Shown here piece by piece: positions 46,250 to 55,085 of a DNA stretch of 64,000 nt. The notes below the pieces were generated by a model. It saw only the letters and a list, made by a program, of their open reading frames with translations, was not told the origin of the DNA and ran no database searches. Numbering within the stretch: the stretch's first letter is position 1; each line of letters starts with the position of its first letter. The translations under genes were made by a program, and so were the position numbers. The DNA comes from Vreelandella neptunia (GTDB lineage Bacteria > Pseudomonadota > Gammaproteobacteria > Pseudomonadales > Halomonadaceae): contig NZ_JHQL01000002.1 in NCBI RefSeq assembly GCF_000712975.1, positions 558,001 to 622,000 of the forward strand, given 5' to 3'.

Positions 46250-47710
46250 ATGAGCAAACAACCAAACGATCAGGAAGGCGTACAGAACACGTCTGCCGAG
46301 GCATCTCAAAGCGACGCTAAACCGAGCGACACTTCCGCGTCAGCTTCGCCAAGCAATGAGACGTCAACGCCAGGCAATGCGGCAGCATCTTCTTACGCTG
46401 CTAAAAACAGCCGCTCGCGTCGCCGTAACAAGGGAGGCAACAGCACTCCCCACGCCAGCACAGTGTCAACGAATGCCAGCCATGGTGAAGCTTCGACCCA
46501 ATCAAGTGCTGATACCAAACAAGCGGCCGATACAAAGCCAGCAGCAGACGATAAACCGTCAGCAGGCGCCAAAACGGCAGGCGCTAAGCCAACAAACAGT
46601 GGCAGTCATGCGTCTGGAAATGCTGCGCACGTCCCACCTACTGCCAACAACGCTAGCAACAACAGTGGTGGTGGTAACAAAGGCAGTGGTATCGCCATTG
46701 TGCTGGTGATTATCCTGGCTCTGGCCATTGGTTTTGTCGCTTGGCAAGGATGGCAGCGCTTGGATAACCAGCAGCAGCGTATTGACGAGCTCGCCCAGCA
46801 AACGCAAAACAATGCCTCACAGCAGGAAGTGAACGATCTAACATCGCGTATTGAAAGCAGTGAAGCTGAACGCAGCCAGGCGCTAGAAAACACGATGAGT
46901 GAACTACGTAGCGAGCTGGATAGTTATCGTGGTGAGGTCAACAACACACTAGACAACGTGCTGGCGCAGCTTTCTCAAGAGCAGGAGACCGACGAGCGCG
47001 ACTGGTTACACGCCGAAGCCGCTTATCTGCTGCGTCTAGCTAACCAGCGCTTGCAGCTGGAAGGTGATGTTGAAGGCGCTGCTGCATTGCTGCGCACTGC
47101 TGATGCGCGCTTAGTCGATGCCGACAATCCAGCGTTAACACCAGTACGCCGTGAAATTGCTAATGAACTGGCTGCTCTTGACGCCGTGCCGCAAGTTGAC
47201 CGCACTGGCATCTATCTTGCGCTGAACGCTCAACAAGAGCGTATCGCTGGCCTACGCCTATCGCAAGAAATTGAGGAGCGTGCCGTTACCTCTGGTATTG
47301 AGCAGCCGCCCACGGGCACCTTCCAACGTCAGTTGGCCCGCTTTGGTGAAGAGTTAAAAGATCTTGTAGTGATCCGTCAGCATGACGAGGCATTAGAAAC
47401 ATTGATTACTCCAGAGCAAGAGTCCTACCTGCGTCAAAGCCTACGCTTGATCCTTGAACAGTCCCAGCTGGCGCTGCTCAAAGAAGAGCAAGAACTGTAC
47501 GAAGCAAGTATTGATAAGGCGCTGGAACTGCTCAACGGCTACTACGACATCGAACGCGAAGAGACGCAAAGCGTTATTGCTCGCCTGCAAGAATTGAAGC
47601 AAACCCAGGTACAACCTGAGCTACCGGATATCAGCGCTTCTCAACAGGCGCTAGCGAGCTTCATTGAGAACCGTTTTGAGTCGCGTCGCCAAGGTGGAGG
47701 TGATGCATGA
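46250..47710 (+). CDS. hemX: HemX family membrane protein
   Basis: Inner-membrane protein of 486 residues encoded with hemCD in gammaproteobacteria; once annotated as a uroporphyrinogen methyltransferase but with no methyltransferase motif visible. The first ~140 residues are low-complexity, rich in Ala, Ser, Thr, Asn and Lys (disordered cytoplasmic tail); one membrane segment follows (~147-168, GIAIVLVIILALAIGFVAW), then a coiled coil rich in Gln/Glu and the helical HemX domain (LLRLANQRLQLEGDVEGA). The long tail appears longer than in E. coli. ATGA overlap with hemY. Confidence 0.93.
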   Translation: MSKQPNDQEGVQNTSAEASQSDAKPSDTSASASPSNETSTPGNAAASSYAAKNSRSRRRNKGGNSTPHASTVSTNASHGEASTQSSADTKQAADTKPAADDKPSAGAKTAGAKPTNSGSHASGNAAHVPPTANNASNNSGGGNKGSGIAIVLVIILALAIGFVAWQGWQRLDNQQQRIDELAQQTQNNASQQEVNDLTSRIESSEAERSQALENTMSELRSELDSYRGEVNNTLDNVLAQLSQEQETDERDWLHAEAAYLLRLANQRLQLEGDVEGAAALLRTADARLVDADNPALTPVRREIANELAALDAVPQVDRTGIYLALNAQQERIAGLRLSQEIEERAVTSGIEQPPTGTFQRQLARFGEELKDLVVIRQHDEALETLITPEQESYLRQSLRLILEQSQLALLKEEQELYEASIDKALELLNGYYDIEREETQSVIARLQELKQTQVQPELPDISASQQALASFIENRFESRRQGGGDA

Positions 47711-48972
47711 GAAAATTAATTCTCTTAATTGTTGCCGGTCTCGCGGTCGGCGCACTGTTTGGGCACCTGATGATGTCAGTGCCTGGTTATTGGCTAATAC
47801 GCGTTGGTGACACCTCGCTACAAACGTCATTCTGGTTTGGCTTGGTGCTGCTGCTAGGCGCGTTTATTGTTTTGCATTTTGCGCTACGTTTGCTCTCCGG
47901 CATTATTCGCCCAGTCGGACGCTTTCGCACTTGGAACAGCCGAGCCCGCAACCGTCGTGCGATGAAACGCACCGTGCGTGGTTTGGTTGCTTTAACTGAA
48001 GGCCGCTGGAAAAAAGCTGAGAAAACGTTGGTACGCGCGGCTGACGATTCCAGCACACCTCTTGTGAATTATCTTTCTGCGGCACTGGCAGCGCATTACC
48101 AAGGCCATCATGAAAAATCCCAGGAGCATTTGAATCAAGCACAGCTCACCACCGACGGAGCCGACACGGCCATCGGCCTAATGCAGGCTCAACTGATGAT
48201 TGACCGTCAGCAGCCTGAAGAGGCACTGGCCATTCTGAACCGGCTGGATAAGAAACTGCCCAACCACCCTCAAGTGCTCAAGCTTCTTAAGCAAGTCCAC
48301 CTAAGCGTTAACGACTGGGAAGGCCTACGCCGTTTAATACCGCGTCTAGCTGCACAAAAACTGATCACCCAGCAAGAGCGTGAACAACTGGAGTTTAAAG
48401 CGTACCGCGAGCTGATTGTTTTTGAGGCTAAAAACCCCACTAACATTGAGCGCGTGCGAGGCCTCTGGGCCGATATGCCGGACTATCTACGGGGCAATAC
48501 CGAACTCATCGTGCTTTACACCGAAGCGCTTTTACAAGCCAACGAAGAGCCGATTGCCGAGCGCTTGCTCAACCATTCGTTGGATAACCACTGGGATGCG
48601 CGCTTGGTTAAACGTTATGGCTTAATCAACGTTGATGCCGCCCGCCAATTAGCAAAAGCGGAAAAGTGGTTGCAAGAGCGTCCTAACGACCCCGAACTCC
48701 TGCTGGCCTGTGGTCGGCTGTCGCTGCGGACTGGCAAATGGGAGAAAGCGCTGGAGTACTTTGAAGCTAGCCAGCGCCAACGTCCTAGTGGTGAAGTTTG
48801 TGCAGAACTTGCACGCCTCTACGCAAGTCTTGGTGAGCACAACAAAAGTCAGCTCTATTACCGCCACAGCGTCGATATGCTCGCTAAGTCACTGCCTTCG
48901 CTCCCACAGCCAAGCGATGCTAATGACAGCAAGCAAAGCGAACCCCAAACATCCGTTAAGAAAAGCGCGTAA
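47707..48972 (+). CDS. hemY: HemY, TPR-containing inner-membrane protein
   Basis: A 421-residue protein (not the B. subtilis oxidase of the same name) with two N-terminal membrane segments (~5-25 and ~40-62) and a TPR-rich domain. LTEGRWKKAEKTLVRAADDS, NYLSAALAAHYQGHHEKSQEHL and LACGRLSLRTGKWEKALEYFEAS are repeat units. Its role in late haem metabolism is not settled. Last gene of the operon, followed by a strong terminator. Confidence 0.93.
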   Translation: MRKLILLIVAGLAVGALFGHLMMSVPGYWLIRVGDTSLQTSFWFGLVLLLGAFIVLHFALRLLSGIIRPVGRFRTWNSRARNRRAMKRTVRGLVALTEGRWKKAEKTLVRAADDSSTPLVNYLSAALAAHYQGHHEKSQEHLNQAQLTTDGADTAIGLMQAQLMIDRQQPEEALAILNRLDKKLPNHPQVLKLLKQVHLSVNDWEGLRRLIPRLAAQKLITQQEREQLEFKAYRELIVFEAKNPTNIERVRGLWADMPDYLRGNTELIVLYTEALLQANEEPIAERLLNHSLDNHWDARLVKRYGLINVDAARQLAKAEKWLQERPNDPELLLACGRLSLRTGKWEKALEYFEASQRQRPSGEVCAELARLYASLGEHNKSQLYYRHSVDMLAKSLPSLPQPSDANDSKQSEPQTSVKKSA

Positions 48973-48993
48973 CAATCTAAACAGCAACAATCA

Positions 48994-49020
48994 AAAAGGG
49001 TGCTCATTGAGCACCCTTTT
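48994..49020 (+). terminator. Terminator of hemCDXY
   Basis: AAAAGGGTGCTC and GAGCACCCTTTT pair perfectly over 12 bp with a 3-nt loop ATT, 22 bp past the hemY stop; the T run is part of the hairpin. Confidence 0.9.
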
Positions 49021-49082
49021 GTATATTTACGCGTTGATACCTGTCCATTCATATGCATAGCATTGTACGCCAGCATTCCTGG

Positions 49083-49529
49083 CTATTTAGCCAACGATAA
49101 CAGCACTGCCTCCAGTGCTGCGCAATACCCTTGAACCCCTAAGCCTGCAATCACACCATCAGCCCGTAAAGAGACATAGGAGTGATGCCGAAACGCTTCA
49201 CGTTTATGTACATTGGATAAATGGACTTCAATTACTTTGCCATCAAACGCATTCAGCGCGTCAAGAATCGCGACAGAGGTATGGGTATAAGCCGCCGGAT
49301 TAATAATAATCGCCTGGGTACTATCAAGACGCGCGGCATGGATAGCATCGATCAGCTCGCCTTCGTGGTTGCTTTGCAGGCATGTAATATCACAACCTGA
49401 CATCACTGCTTTTTCACGCAGAAGATTATTTACGTCTTCTAAGGTGTCGTAGCCATAGATCTCTGGCTGGCGACTCCCCAGCAAATTGAGATTCGGTCCA
49501 TGAAGCACCAAGACTTTTCCCTGACGCAT
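49083..49529 (-). CDS. aroQ: 3-dehydroquinate dehydratase, type II
   Basis: Third step of the shikimate pathway. 148 residues with [16 protein letters not shown] (catalytic Arg and Tyr region), [13 protein letters not shown] and [15 protein letters not shown] (catalytic His and substrate-binding). Start ATG 49529. Unlike many gammaproteobacteria, no accB-accC genes follow it. Confidence 0.97.
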   Translation of the reverse strand: MRQGKVLVLHGPNLNLLGSRQPEIYGYDTLEDVNNLLREKAVMSGCDITCLQSNHEGELIDAIHAARLDSTQAIIINPAAYTHTSVAILDALNAFDGKVIEVHLSNVHKREAFRHHSYVSLRADGVIAGLGVQGYCAALEAVLLSLAK

Positions 49530-49597
49530 GACGTTCTCCTGAACGGTGTATTGGGCCTAACATTCATCGGCAAAAATAACGCTAAAGCCCCGTTCTA

Positions 49598-50965
49598 TCA
49601 CCTTCCTCGTAACACTGCCAGCGCCTGCTCAAGAGATGCCTGCTGGCGCTGAGCATAGAGCGCAATCTCATCAATTACCGCAGCCCCCAGGTGTTGCTCA
49701 AACTGAGCCTGATTCGCATGGCTTGAGTACTCATCACGCTGATGTTCGCCCAGGTTCGATTGGAAGATACCTGCAGCACTCACAGGCAAAAAATCTTCAT
49801 AGATCATCGGCTGACAAACCAGTGCGCCCTGCTCAATTAACACCTCAACCCCAGCGGCATCCACGTTATCTGGCAAAGCTACCTGCTTACCTGGCACTGC
49901 GTAGTAATGAAAGAACGCTAATGCCTCCCGCCGCAGCGTGGCGTCGTCATCGGGAAATGCCTGAAACACCTCCGCCAGCTGCGCTTGATGAGTCGCGTTG
50001 TCCGGTGCCACGGGTAATGACCGTGATTCTGCCAGTAAATGGTCGTAAAGCTCGCGGCCTTTATGGGTCAAGGCAACGCCACGCTGTTCAATTTCACCAA
50101 AGCGGGCAGTGTGGTGGCCTTGGGCATTATCAGCAAAGGTGATGGTTTCTTCGAGCGCTTTAAAACTGGTTTGGCGTAGCAAAATAGGACACACCCGACG
50201 CGGTGGGCCTTCAATCACCGCTTTTGGATTAATTCCAACGTCCGGCATGCGACGTTGCACCTCATCAATATCCAGGGTCCGTGGCGTTAAATGATTGATA
50301 TGCGGCCCATGAAAGCACACCACATCAGCGATCAGGCGGTGTTCTTTGTGCAATCGGTGGTAGGTCTCGACATCCACCGTTGCATCGTGATGCCAGCGAA
50401 ACGTCGTAAGGGCGGCCTCTACAAAGGCGTCAGCATCATTCGTGCTCAAACCGCCCTGCTGTTCACAGCGCTCTATTAGCGCGACTGCTTGGGGCGTAAC
50501 GATCTCACGGCGCTGCAAAATTTCCCGTGCCTGCTCTCGTAGCGCCGCGTTTTCAATTAATTCAAGGCGCAGTAACGATGTAAATACCCTAAATGGGTTA
50601 CGCTTCAGTGCTTCATCATCGACGGGCCGAAAGGCCGTAGAGTGAACCGGCACCCCCGCAGCGGCTAAATCGTAGTAGCCTACTGGCACCATGCCCATAA
50701 CCGCAAACATCCGTCGCAACAACGAAAGTTCTTCCGGTAGCCCCACACGAATCGCCCCATGACGTTCAACGTTAATACGTGAAAGCTCCCCTGTGGCCGC
50801 TAACGCATCCGCTAGCGCAGGATCCTGACTGAGCGCGTCATCATTCACCACTTCAACCAGCGAAAGCAGCGTGCCGTATTGGGGTACTTCCTGTTGATAC
50901 ATCGCTGACATCGCTTTCGAAAACTGGTCACGAATATCATCAGAGCTAACGTAATCGGAACACAT
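49598..50965 (-). CDS. hglS: HglS/YdcJ-type 2-oxoadipate dioxygenase/decarboxylase
   Basis: Fe(II)-dependent VOC-superfamily enzyme (formerly DUF1338) that in Pseudomonas turns 2-oxoadipate into D-2-hydroxyglutarate during lysine breakdown. 455 residues; the HSTAFRP motif (first His ligand and substrate Arg region), HGPHINHLTPR (second His) and ARFGEIEQRGVALT (Glu ligand) are all present, so an active metal site is expected. Start ATG 50965 with AGGA upstream rather than ATG 50992. No other lysine-catabolic gene is adjacent, so the pathway link is by family only. Confidence 0.88.
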   Translation of the reverse strand: MCSDYVSSDDIRDQFSKAMSAMYQQEVPQYGTLLSLVEVVNDDALSQDPALADALAATGELSRINVERHGAIRVGLPEELSLLRRMFAVMGMVPVGYYDLAAAGVPVHSTAFRPVDDEALKRNPFRVFTSLLRLELIENAALREQAREILQRREIVTPQAVALIERCEQQGGLSTNDADAFVEAALTTFRWHHDATVDVETYHRLHKEHRLIADVVCFHGPHINHLTPRTLDIDEVQRRMPDVGINPKAVIEGPPRRVCPILLRQTSFKALEETITFADNAQGHHTARFGEIEQRGVALTHKGRELYDHLLAESRSLPVAPDNATHQAQLAEVFQAFPDDDATLRREALAFFHYYAVPGKQVALPDNVDAAGVEVLIEQGALVCQPMIYEDFLPVSAAGIFQSNLGEHQRDEYSSHANQAQFEQHLGAAVIDEIALYAQRQQASLEQALAVLRGR

Positions 50966-51192
50966 GGGCAGTCCTATTGATTGGCAACACATTTAGACAT
51001 GGCGAACATGACTGTCGAGGAGCTAGTTGGCATAGTAGCGCTGCCAGCATCAGAAAAATTTCATAATTTTCGCGTTTACCTTCATTTAAACGCCTTTCAT
51101 GACGCGCTATGCCACCCTCGTTCCGTCAGGTAGTTGCCAAATAGAGTTACACTAACGATCAAAATGAAGATAAAAAAGAAGCTTAAACGCCC

Positions 51193-52062
51193 ATGAAAAA
51201 CCCCGCCATGACGCCACCGCTATACCTTGGTCTCCCCATGTGGGCCAATCAAGACTGGTTGGGCAGCCTGTACCCACGCCACGCTAAAACGGATCTGCTG
51301 AATGACTATGCGGCGGTTTTTTCAAGCGTTGAGGGCAACACAACGTTTTATAGCGGCGCACCAAAGCCAGAAATAGTGGCCGCGTGGGCGCGGCAAACTC
51401 CACCCCATTTTCGTTTCTGCTTTAAACTGCCTGCCACGATCACCCATGACCAGCGTTTAACCCAACCCGAAAATGCCTGGGCGTTTATAGAGGCACTCGC
51501 GCCACTGCATGATCGTCTTGGCCCCACCATGATTCAGCTACCGCGCGAATTCGGCCCTTCGGAGCTGCCCCAGCTAGAAACACTCCTTGCACAATGGCCG
51601 GCCCACTTACCGTGTGCAGTGGAGGTACGCCACCCCGCTTTTTTCCTCAAAGGCGATGCTGAAAAAGCCCTTAACCGCTTGTTAATAACTTATTCAGCTA
51701 ACCGCGTGATGCTTGATGTTCGTCCGGTGTTTTCAACCCCTGCTAATGGCCATCCTGGCTTAGCGCATGCTCAGCAAGAAAAGCCGAAACTCCCGCTACA
51801 CGTGCTTTCCACAGCAAATTATCCAGTCATTCGCTTCATTGGGCATATTGACAAAACAATTAATACAGACTATTTCACGCCGTGGATTGATCGGCTTGCC
51901 CTGTGGATAAGTCAGGGGAAAACCCCTTTCTTATTTGTGCATACTGCCGATAACCACGCGTCACCAGAACTAGCACGCTGTTTGTACCATGAAGTGCAAC
52001 ACCGCGTTACTTTGCCCGCCCTTTCGTCATTCGCTGGTGAGAAGCAGAGCCAACTGTTTTGA
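51193..52062 (+). CDS. DUF72 (YecE-like) protein
   Basis: TIM-barrel protein of 289 residues of the DUF72 family, of unknown function. Visible family features: LYLGLPMWANQDWLGSLYP, FSSVEGNTTFYSGAP (the conserved EGN-TFY motif), FRFCFKLPATITHD and the C-terminal FLFVHTADNHASPELA. Single gene with its own upstream region. Annotation beyond family membership is not possible. Confidence 0.9.
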   Translation: MKNPAMTPPLYLGLPMWANQDWLGSLYPRHAKTDLLNDYAAVFSSVEGNTTFYSGAPKPEIVAAWARQTPPHFRFCFKLPATITHDQRLTQPENAWAFIEALAPLHDRLGPTMIQLPREFGPSELPQLETLLAQWPAHLPCAVEVRHPAFFLKGDAEKALNRLLITYSANRVMLDVRPVFSTPANGHPGLAHAQQEKPKLPLHVLSTANYPVIRFIGHIDKTINTDYFTPWIDRLALWISQGKTPFLFVHTADNHASPELARCLYHEVQHRVTLPALSSFAGEKQSQLF

Positions 52063-52215
52063 TCAGTCTTTTTAGGCTAACTGACTGGCAACCCCCACCA
52101 TGATCGGATAAATTGCGCGTACTTTCGGAAAATAACGCTGGAACCTTTCTATTTTCCGAAAATCGGCACATTAGGCTAATAACGCCTTATTACAATTAAC
52201 TAAACAGGTGATTTC

Positions 52216-53559
52216 ATGGCAAAACTTGCACATGCACAGTGGTCATCGCGCATGGGGTTTGTGCTGGCGGCCGCTGGTTCGGCCGTTGGCCTTGGCAACA
52301 TTTGGCGCTTTTCTTATATGGTGGGCGACAGCGGTGGTGCAGCTTTCGTGCTTGTCTACCTTGCGTGCGTGGCGTTAGTAGGCCTGCCCATTTTGGTCGC
52401 TGAGTGGATGATTGGCCGTCGTGGCCAGAAAAACCCAATTAATACCATGGCTGACCTAGCTGCTGATCACGGTAAATCAAAAGCATGGGCATTAGTTGGC
52501 GTGAGCGGCGTGTTGGCAGCCTTTTTGATTTTGTCTTTTTACAGTGTCATTGGGGGCTGGTCACTGAACTACACCCTAGGTTCAGTCATTGGTACGTTTA
52601 ACGGCCAAGATGCTGACGCAATTAGCGGTCTTTTTGGCGGCATGCTGGCTAGTCCGGTTACCCTACTTCTTTGGCATACCGCCTTTATGGTGCTTGTCAT
52701 CGGGATTGTGGCGCGAGGCGTTACTAAAGGCCTGGAAAGCGCAGCACGGCTGCTAATGCCTGCCCTGGTGGTATTAATGTTGATACTGGTGGGCTATGGC
52801 GTAGCCAGCGGCTATTTTGGTGAAGCGCTAGCGTTTATGTTCCGCCCTGACTGGAGTGCGCTGAATGGTGGTGTCGTACTTGCTGCCATGGGCCAAGCCT
52901 TCTTCACCCTATCGCTGGGTATGGGCATCATGATGGCTTACGGCTCTTACCTTGGCGAAGACGTTAATCTTATTAGCACGGCACGCACGGTGATCATTCT
53001 TGACACGGTGATTGCACTGCTGGCGGGGCTAGCAATCTTCCCCATTGTGTTTGCGAATGGCCTTAGTGCTGGAGAAGGTCCAGGCTTGATTTTTGTCACG
53101 TTGCCATTGGCGTTCGGTAATATGGCAGGCGGTACAATTTTGGGCTTGATGTTCTTCTTGCTGCTGACCTTTGCGGCCTTAACATCAGCGATTTCATTGC
53201 TGGAGCCAACGGTAGAAATGCTCGAGGAGCGTACGCCAATGTCTCGTGTCACCGCCACATTAGCGAGCGGGATTGGCGTATGGCTGCTTGGCGTTGCCGC
53301 ATTGTTGTCGTTTAACGTATGGTCAGAGGTACTGTTCTTCGGCCTCAATATTTTCGATCTACTCGATACGTTTACTAGCAAGATCCTACTACCACTAACC
53401 GGCTTAGGGGCCATTGTGTTTGTTGCGTGGTGTTTGAAGCGCGACAGCGTAGAAGCCGAGCTTGGGCTTTCATCCACTGGCGTTAGCGTATGGAATGTCA
53501 TCGCACGCTTCGTAGCGCCCGCGGGGGTTATTGTTGTGTTTGTCACCGGGCTACTTTAA
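52216..53559 (+). CDS. Sodium-dependent transporter, NSS/SNF family
   Basis: Na+-coupled symporter of the neurotransmitter:sodium symporter family, 447 residues with 11-12 hydrophobic segments. The unwound TM1 motif is present as AAGSAVGLGNIWRFSYM, with GGAAFVLVYL next (TM2), TLSLGMGIMMAYGSYL (TM6) and AALTSAISLLEPTVE (TM8). Bacterial members carry amino acids such as tyrosine, tryptophan, leucine or alanine; the substrate here is unknown. A Na+-driven importer suits a halophile. Confidence 0.93.
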   Translation: MAKLAHAQWSSRMGFVLAAAGSAVGLGNIWRFSYMVGDSGGAAFVLVYLACVALVGLPILVAEWMIGRRGQKNPINTMADLAADHGKSKAWALVGVSGVLAAFLILSFYSVIGGWSLNYTLGSVIGTFNGQDADAISGLFGGMLASPVTLLLWHTAFMVLVIGIVARGVTKGLESAARLLMPALVVLMLILVGYGVASGYFGEALAFMFRPDWSALNGGVVLAAMGQAFFTLSLGMGIMMAYGSYLGEDVNLISTARTVIILDTVIALLAGLAIFPIVFANGLSAGEGPGLIFVTLPLAFGNMAGGTILGLMFFLLLTFAALTSAISLLEPTVEMLEERTPMSRVTATLASGIGVWLLGVAALLSFNVWSEVLFFGLNIFDLLDTFTSKILLPLTGLGAIVFVAWCLKRDSVEAELGLSSTGVSVWNVIARFVAPAGVIVVFVTGLL

Positions 53560-53653
53560 GCCTTCGCTGACGACCGTAACGCAGGATACCGCCCTAAGCG
53601 TGAACGGGGCGGATCTGATGCACCGCCCGCTTATCTCTAAGTGCGCTTTTTAA

Positions 53654-53872
53654 TTAATGCAATTCGCTCTCTTGCTGTTCTTCATCATCTGGCAAGGGAG
53701 CGATATCCCGCGATAACTTCTGAAACTCCCGATGCAGTTCAATTCCCCGACGCGCCCGCAGGCTGCGCTGGGCTGCACTGCGCCGACGTTGAACATGTTC
53801 ATCGACTTCTATACTCATAAAGATGTCGAGCAGTTCGCTTTTTACCGAGGTAATTCGTTCGATATTTCTCAT
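53654..53872 (-). CDS. Small hypothetical protein (72 aa), PA3496-like
   Basis: A short charged protein: a mixed N-terminal half, then RRRSAAQRSLRARRGIELHREFQKL, which is split basic helix, and an acidic tail LPDDEEQQESELH. The ARRGIE-L-E arrangement recalls small PA3496-type proteins of pseudomonads, but this is weak. A ribosome binding site GGAGG lies 8 bp before the ATG at 53872 (CCTCC on the plus strand), supporting real translation. Lies between the NSS gene and hexR. Confidence 0.6.
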   Translation of the reverse strand: MRNIERITSVKSELLDIFMSIEVDEHVQRRRSAAQRSLRARRGIELHREFQKLSRDIAPLPDDEEQQESELH

Positions 53873-54064
53873 AATCGACGTTCCTCCAGGTGAATATGCC
53901 TACGTCCACCTGCATCCGTGACGACTGTTTTTCAAATGATGCAGTGCGGCACTTCACTTCTTACTATAACCTACTTGACAAAATGATGACGAATCCTGCT
54001 GAAATGTCTTAACGACGTTTAAACGCATGAGTAAATCGCATTTATACTGTTTCTGCATCGTGCC

Positions 54065-54118
54065 CTCTGCAACGTACGCTGCAGAGAACACTCAGGCATA
54101 CTGTTATCAGTATGCCTG
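54065..54118 (+). promoter_or_regulatory. Two hairpins in the hexR leader
   Basis: CTCTGCA/TGCAGAG (54065-54086) and the perfect 11-bp CAGGCATACTG/CAGTATGCCTG (54093-54118, loop TTAT) lie in series, ending 34 bp before the hexR start. A possible -10 TATACT is at 54042-54047. They could be operator palindromes or leader RNA stem-loops. Confidence 0.5.
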
Positions 54119-54151
54119 CATAAGCACTAAAGAGAATTTAAGGAGCTGAAC

Positions 54152-55006
54152 GTGAGCCGCGCCCTGTTCGATGAAATGAGACGCCGCATGGAGCATTTTC
54201 GTCGCTCCGAACAAAAGGTTGCGCGGTTTGTACTGCGCAACCCAGACGAGGTCATCCACATGCGGATTGTCGACCTCGCAACAGAGGCTAAAGTCAGCGA
54301 GCCCACCGTCGTGCGCTTCTGTCGCGCGCTTGGCTGCAACGGGTTCCAAGACTTTAAGCTCCAGCTTGCCCAAATGCTGGCCAGTGGCAGTCAGTTTGCC
54401 CAGTTCTCGATGAACGATAGCGATTCGGTTGCTGAGTTTTCCCACAGTATTTTTGACTCCACGGTGGGCACGCTTTTATCGGTACGCGACCGTCTTGATA
54501 ATGATGCCCTTGGGCGGGCCGTCAATGCGCTTGCCATGGCAAACCGCGTCGAGTTCTATGGCTTTGGGGCGTCCGGTGCCGTGGCTTTCGATGCCCAACA
54601 CAAGTTCTTCCGCCTGCAAATATCGACCTCAGCTTATGCCGACCCTCATATGCAGAACATGTCGGCGGTCACGCTCAAAGAGGGTGATGTGGTGGTCGCC
54701 ATCTCACAAACAGGCCGAACCAAAGCGCTGGTCGCTAGCGTTCGCTTAGCGCGTGAGGCAGGAGCCACCGTTATTGGCCTGTGCCCGAGTGACTCGCCGC
54801 TGGCCAGCGAAGTGAGCCTGCCGCTGTACATCGACGTGCATGAAGATACCGAAATCTACACTCCGCTTAGCTCACGAATCGCCCATTTGGTACTGATCGA
54901 CGTCCTTGCCGTTGGCGTTGCCAAAACGCGTGGCCCAAAGCTTGCTGAACAACTGAAAGCCGTCAAGAAGAGCCTGAATACGCTGCGTTACCCCGAAGAG
55001 TCGTAG
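54152..55006 (+). CDS. hexR: HexR-type transcriptional regulator (RpiR family)
   Basis: Represses Entner-Doudoroff and related sugar genes in proteobacteria and responds to KDPG. 284 residues: N-terminal RpiR helix-turn-helix (KVARFVLRNPDEVIHMRIVDLATEAKVSEPTVVRFCRALG) and C-terminal SIS sugar-phosphate domain (FYGFGASGAVAFDAQHKFFRL, VVVAISQTGRTKALV, EDTEIYTPLSSRIAHLVLIDVLA). Closely similar in pattern to Pseudomonas HexR. Start is GTG at 54152 with AAGGAG upstream. Unlike in Pseudomonas it is not next to zwf-pgl-eda. Confidence 0.9.
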   Translation: MSRALFDEMRRRMEHFRRSEQKVARFVLRNPDEVIHMRIVDLATEAKVSEPTVVRFCRALGCNGFQDFKLQLAQMLASGSQFAQFSMNDSDSVAEFSHSIFDSTVGTLLSVRDRLDNDALGRAVNALAMANRVEFYGFGASGAVAFDAQHKFFRLQISTSAYADPHMQNMSAVTLKEGDVVVAISQTGRTKALVASVRLAREAGATVIGLCPSDSPLASEVSLPLYIDVHEDTEIYTPLSSRIAHLVLIDVLAVGVAKTRGPKLAEQLKAVKKSLNTLRYPEES

Positions 55007-55085
55007 TGCCTATCGACTGTATGCACAGCCAGTTCGCTGGCTGTGCTAAACTGGCCGCCCATTTTTCGAACCGGCAGCGGCTTAT

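Noticed and set aside
46356..46709. 117-codon plus-strand frame within hemX
   Set aside because: It is a shadow frame of the low-complexity hemX tail with no family likeness and no ribosome site.
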